27,097 nucleotides of DNA from Clostridia bacterium. GTDB lineage: Bacteria; Bacillota; Clostridia; Oscillospirales; UBA644. Positions within the stretch are counted from its first letter, which is position 1. Every line of letters begins with the position of its first letter. This document shows positions 24,371 through 27,097 of the stretch, one piece after another. The stretch is from NCBI GenBank assembly GCA_014872655.1, contig WHHJ01000024.1, forward strand, positions 1-27,097. Direction: 5' to 3'. Both the position numbers and the translations under genes were made by a program. Below the pieces are notes generated by a model. It made no database searches. It saw only the letters and a program-made list of their open reading frames with translations, and had not been told where the DNA came from.

Positions 24371-26170
24371 TTATTCCTTTCCCTGTGGCAGCATTTTTTC
24401 CTGCCCTTGTGCCAACGGCAGCATGACAGAAAACTCCGTACCTTTTCCAACCTCACTGTTTACCGTAATGCCGCCGCCATGAAGATCCACAATATTATTG
24501 GCAATCGATAATCCGAGCCCGGTTCCGACAGACGAATTCCCGCGAGATTTATCTGCCTTATAAAACCGTTCAAAGATAAACGGGATGTCTTCTTTGGCAA
24601 TGCCCTTTCCGGTATCCCGGAACCGCAAACAAGCCATCTGATCCATCATACCGGTAGAAACCGTGATCTTTCCGCCGGACGGTGTAAATTTAACCGCATT
24701 ATCAATAAAAATAATAATCAATTGCCGAATCCGATCCGGGTCGGCCCAAATGTGCGGAATTTTTCCCGGCTCAAAAACAAGCTGAATTTGCTTTTTCTGC
24801 GCAATCGTCTGCATATTGTTCACGACATCCGCGGCAAGTTTTTCTAAATCCAGATCCGTTTTTTCTAAAATGATTTTTCCCGACTTGAGTCTTGAAACAT
24901 CTAACAAATCACGCACCAGACGCTCCAGTGCCACGGTCTCGCCCTCAATGCGGGCGTATGTTTTTTGTACCATTTCCGGATCGGTCACCGCGCCGTCAAT
25001 CAACATTTCAATCGACCCTTTGATCACCGTCAGCGGCGTACGAAACTCGTGCGATACATTGGACACAAACTCACGGCGCGTATTCTCCAGCCGCTCACTT
25101 TGGCTGATGTCTCGAATAACCAAAATAGCGCCCGAAGGCTCGGAATATGTAAATATCGGCGTAGCTGTAAATCTTAAAATATCCTTGCCTTCCAATACAA
25201 ATGTTTGCGTTTCTCCTTTTTGAACTGCGCCCTCGATACAATTTTTTACTTCCGGCGTTTGCATTAATTCATAAGGACAAAGACGTAAAAACGCGGCATT
25301 GTATTTAATCAAGGTTCCGTCTTGGTCAAAAGAGGCCAAACCGTCCGAAACGTTGTTGATAATATCGTTTAATTTATCTTTTTCCGAACTCAATTCGGAT
25401 ATCGTCATACTTAGGGTATAAGCCAGATAGTTTAACACCGTTGCCAATTCCCCAAGCTCGCTCCGGTCCGCAATGCCTACCCGAACATTATAATTTCCTG
25501 CTGCCATCTCCGAGGCAACCCCACACATCTGCTTAATGGGCTTGGTAATATTAGAAGATAACACCACCGAAACCACCGCAGAAACCACAATGGCGATCGC
25601 AACCGAAGCAATCAGCATTCCCGATGCACTGGAATAACTTTCATTGATATCCGATAGCGGACAATGAATAACAACCGCCCCAACGATAGACTCTTCCGAT
25701 GCCTCATATCCTGTCTGCGTAGCATACACAGGGACAACGACACTCAGCGTATCTTCACCAAAATAGGGCGAAAAAGAACGGGTATCAAATTCTTCACCGT
25801 TGAATCCTCTCTGGATCAACTCAATTTGATCCCGGTCCAATTCCATAATATTCAACGGAGACTTTTTCTCACTTTCCTTCACCCGATCAAACACGCCATT
25901 GGTATTGATAATCCAAACCTGCGCATGCAAAACACCTTCACTGAACAGGTTGTAATCCGTAATAATACGATTATTGTATGCATAACTGGAAGCTTTATCT
26001 TCCGAAACAAGTTGTGCAATTTCCTCCGCGCACAGCGTTAGCGTCTTTTTTTGCTCCGTAACCGTGTAGTTTCGAAACAGAAAAGAGAAAATAATACTGG
26101 TGATTAAAACCACCAGTACTGAAACCGCTATAAAAATTGTTGTGATTCGAACAGAAATTCGTTTCAACAT
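24371..26170 (-). CDS. PhoR-like sensor histidine kinase
   Basis: A 599-residue membrane sensor kinase. The order is membrane helix 9-31, extracytoplasmic sensor about 34-180, membrane helix 183-205, HAMP 206-258, PAS about 263-355, HisKA with the phosphorylated His374 in VSHEFRTPL, and HATPase to about 587 with N-box DNAVKF (490-495), G1 DTGKGIA and G2 GTGLGLSIA. This is the architecture of PhoR/WalK/ResE kinases. The signal cannot be read from the sequence. AAGGTG overlaps the stop of the regulator gene and lies 5 nt before the ATG; the two genes are 9 bp apart. It should phosphorylate the regulator encoded just upstream. Confidence 0.93.
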   Translation of the reverse strand: MLKRISVRITTIFIAVSVLVVLITSIIFSFLFRNYTVTEQKKTLTLCAEEIAQLVSEDKASSYAYNNRIITDYNLFSEGVLHAQVWIINTNGVFDRVKESEKKSPLNIMELDRDQIELIQRGFNGEEFDTRSFSPYFGEDTLSVVVPVYATQTGYEASEESIVGAVVIHCPLSDINESYSSASGMLIASVAIAIVVSAVVSVVLSSNITKPIKQMCGVASEMAAGNYNVRVGIADRSELGELATVLNYLAYTLSMTISELSSEKDKLNDIINNVSDGLASFDQDGTLIKYNAAFLRLCPYELMQTPEVKNCIEGAVQKGETQTFVLEGKDILRFTATPIFTYSEPSGAILVIRDISQSERLENTRREFVSNVSHEFRTPLTVIKGSIEMLIDGAVTDPEMVQKTYARIEGETVALERLVRDLLDVSRLKSGKIILEKTDLDLEKLAADVVNNMQTIAQKKQIQLVFEPGKIPHIWADPDRIRQLIIIFIDNAVKFTPSGGKITVSTGMMDQMACLRFRDTGKGIAKEDIPFIFERFYKADKSRGNSSVGTGLGLSIANNIVDLHGGGITVNSEVGKGTEFSVMLPLAQGQEKMLPQGKE

Positions 26171-26179
26171 AAAAGCACC

Positions 26180-26869
26180 TTATTTGACTTCAAATTTATA
26201 TCCGACGCCCCATACCGTCTTGATGTCAAATCCGACACTATCGTCCAGATTTAATTTTGTACGAATACGTTTAATATGCGTATCAACCGTCCGGGTATCC
26301 CCGAAATACTCATATCCCCAAATATTCTCCAACAAATGGTCACGCGTGTAAACACGTCCCGGATTGGTAGCAAATAACCACAAAATTTCGATCTCTTTTT
26401 TCGTCAAAACAACTGGCTTACCATTCACGCTGGCCTCATAACTGTTCATATCAATCATCAGCCCAGCAATTTCAATCCGCTTGTTGCGATCATCCGTTGC
26501 TTCATCATTAACTCGGCGCAAAACAGCCTTAATCCGAGTCATAACCTCGCGAGGACTGAACGGTTTGGTTACGTAATCGTCGGCACCGATATCCAACCCC
26601 AAAATCCGATCTGCTTCTTCGCTTTTTGCAGTCACCATTATTATGGGAACATTCGACGTCTGCCGAATTTGCTTGCATACGTCATACCCATTGATTTTAG
26701 GCATCATTACATCCAACAAAATCAATGCAGGATTACACTCTTTTTGCAACTTCAATGCCTGCTCGCCGTCGTATGCGCAAACGGTCCGATACCCTTCTTT
26801 TTGCGCGTATATCTTTAATATGTCAACAATATCTTTGTTGTCATCCGCAATAAGAATTACTTTCTCCAT
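26180..26869 (-). CDS. OmpR/PhoB-family response regulator
   Basis: A 229-residue DNA-binding response regulator. The receiver domain (1-118) has Asp9-Asp10, the phosphorylated Asp53 in LLDVMMP, Thr80 and Lys102 in TKPFSP. The winged-helix domain (about 130-229) includes LTKKEIEILWLF, DHLLENIWGYEYFGDTRTVD and VWGVGYKFE. The ATG at 26869 gives the normal length and places the start right at the receiver (MEKVILIADDN). An in-frame ATG at 26902 would add 11 residues unlike the family. AGGAAAGGA lies 10 nt upstream. It is first in the operon with the kinase. Its promoter is preceded by the 53-bp repeat, which could be an autoregulatory site. Confidence 0.93.
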   Translation of the reverse strand: MEKVILIADDNKDIVDILKIYAQKEGYRTVCAYDGEQALKLQKECNPALILLDVMMPKINGYDVCKQIRQTSNVPIIMVTAKSEEADRILGLDIGADDYVTKPFSPREVMTRIKAVLRRVNDEATDDRNKRIEIAGLMIDMNSYEASVNGKPVVLTKKEIEILWLFATNPGRVYTRDHLLENIWGYEYFGDTRTVDTHIKRIRTKLNLDDSVGFDIKTVWGVGYKFEVK

Positions 26870-27001
26870 ATAAAATGGTTCCTTTCCTGAATTCATCAGC
26901 ATATGTGTTTGGTCCCGATATTACAAAAAGTTCAAGGTCTCGGATACAAAAAAAACACATAATCACCGATATTAACCCAATATAATAATGATTCTGTAAT
27001 G

Positions 27002-27030
27002 ATTATAGCACATTTCAACAAAATTGTCAA
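27002..27030 (-). promoter_or_regulatory. Consensus sigma-A promoter of the two-component operon
   Basis: On the minus strand TTGACA (27030-27025), a 17-bp spacer and TATAAT (27007-27002). The leader is about 125 nt. Confidence 0.88.
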
Positions 27031-27044
27031 CAAAGATCGACTTA

Positions 27045-27097
27045 TTGTTAATCCTTTTTTAAAAAGATACCTTATCATTAATAAAAAAGATTCCGAT
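27045..27097 (-). repeat. 53-bp terminal repeat, right copy
   Basis: Exact reverse complement of 3-55, so in minus orientation it points toward the response-regulator promoter. Its inner edge is 14 bp from the -35 box, the same spacing as at the left end. The window stops at the end of the identity, so the true length of the repeat is unknown. Confidence 0.9.

Noticed and set aside
1..27097. Terminal inverted repeats taken as ends of a linear plasmid, phage or transposon
   Set aside because: There are no replication, phage, terminal-protein or transposase genes, and the content is chromosomal in type. A multicopy repeat ending the assembled sequence or a shared promoter element explains it better.

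Overview
The window looks like chromosomal DNA of an anaerobic Gram-positive Clostridia member (Firmicutes). Oscillospirales or a related gut lineage is my inference from the dockerin protein, class B sortases, a YtvI-type membrane protein, strong AGGAGG ribosome sites and near-consensus sigma-A promoters. Coding density is high except for one stretch of about 950 bp (20018-20971). I see no tRNA, rRNA, phage genes, transposase or CRISPR array.

Layout. 1-2388 (+): a promoter, an AI-2E/YtvI-like membrane protein, a flavin-reductase-like protein, a terminator hairpin, and a small unknown protein whose ribosome site overlaps that hairpin. 2432-4013 (+): a monocistronic secreted protein with an N-terminal dockerin and a GH99/GH71-like hydrolase domain. 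4126-5360 (-): malic enzyme. 5409-7219 (-): a cytosolic GH20 exo-hexosaminidase similar to pneumococcal GH20C, with its own consensus promoter. 7279-20255 (-): an eight-gene operon. 20920-23366 (-): two class B sortases under one promoter. 23447-24313 (-): a PflX-like radical SAM protein. 24371-27030 (-): an OmpR/PhoB-type response regulator and a PhoR-like sensor kinase.

The centre of interest is the eight-gene operon. In order of transcription it encodes a 1009-residue solute-binding protein with two duplicated beta-sandwich modules, permeases A and B, a membrane-anchored NHL/TPR protein, a YIP1-family membrane protein with a lysine-rich cytosolic tail, a DUF5696 lipoprotein, and permeases C and D. 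It therefore holds two sugar-type permease pairs but one recognisable binding protein and no ATPase. My inference is a carbohydrate uptake machine with extra extracytoplasmic and membrane scaffold parts, powered by a shared ATPase encoded elsewhere. The next gene downstream, GH20, could trim imported HexNAc-containing glycans. The operon leader carries a consensus promoter, an adjoining dyad, an 11-codon leader ORF and a terminator-like hairpin, so it may be attenuated.

Both window ends carry the same 53-bp sequence in opposite orientation, and in both cases it ends exactly 14 bp before the -35 box of a sigma-A promoter.
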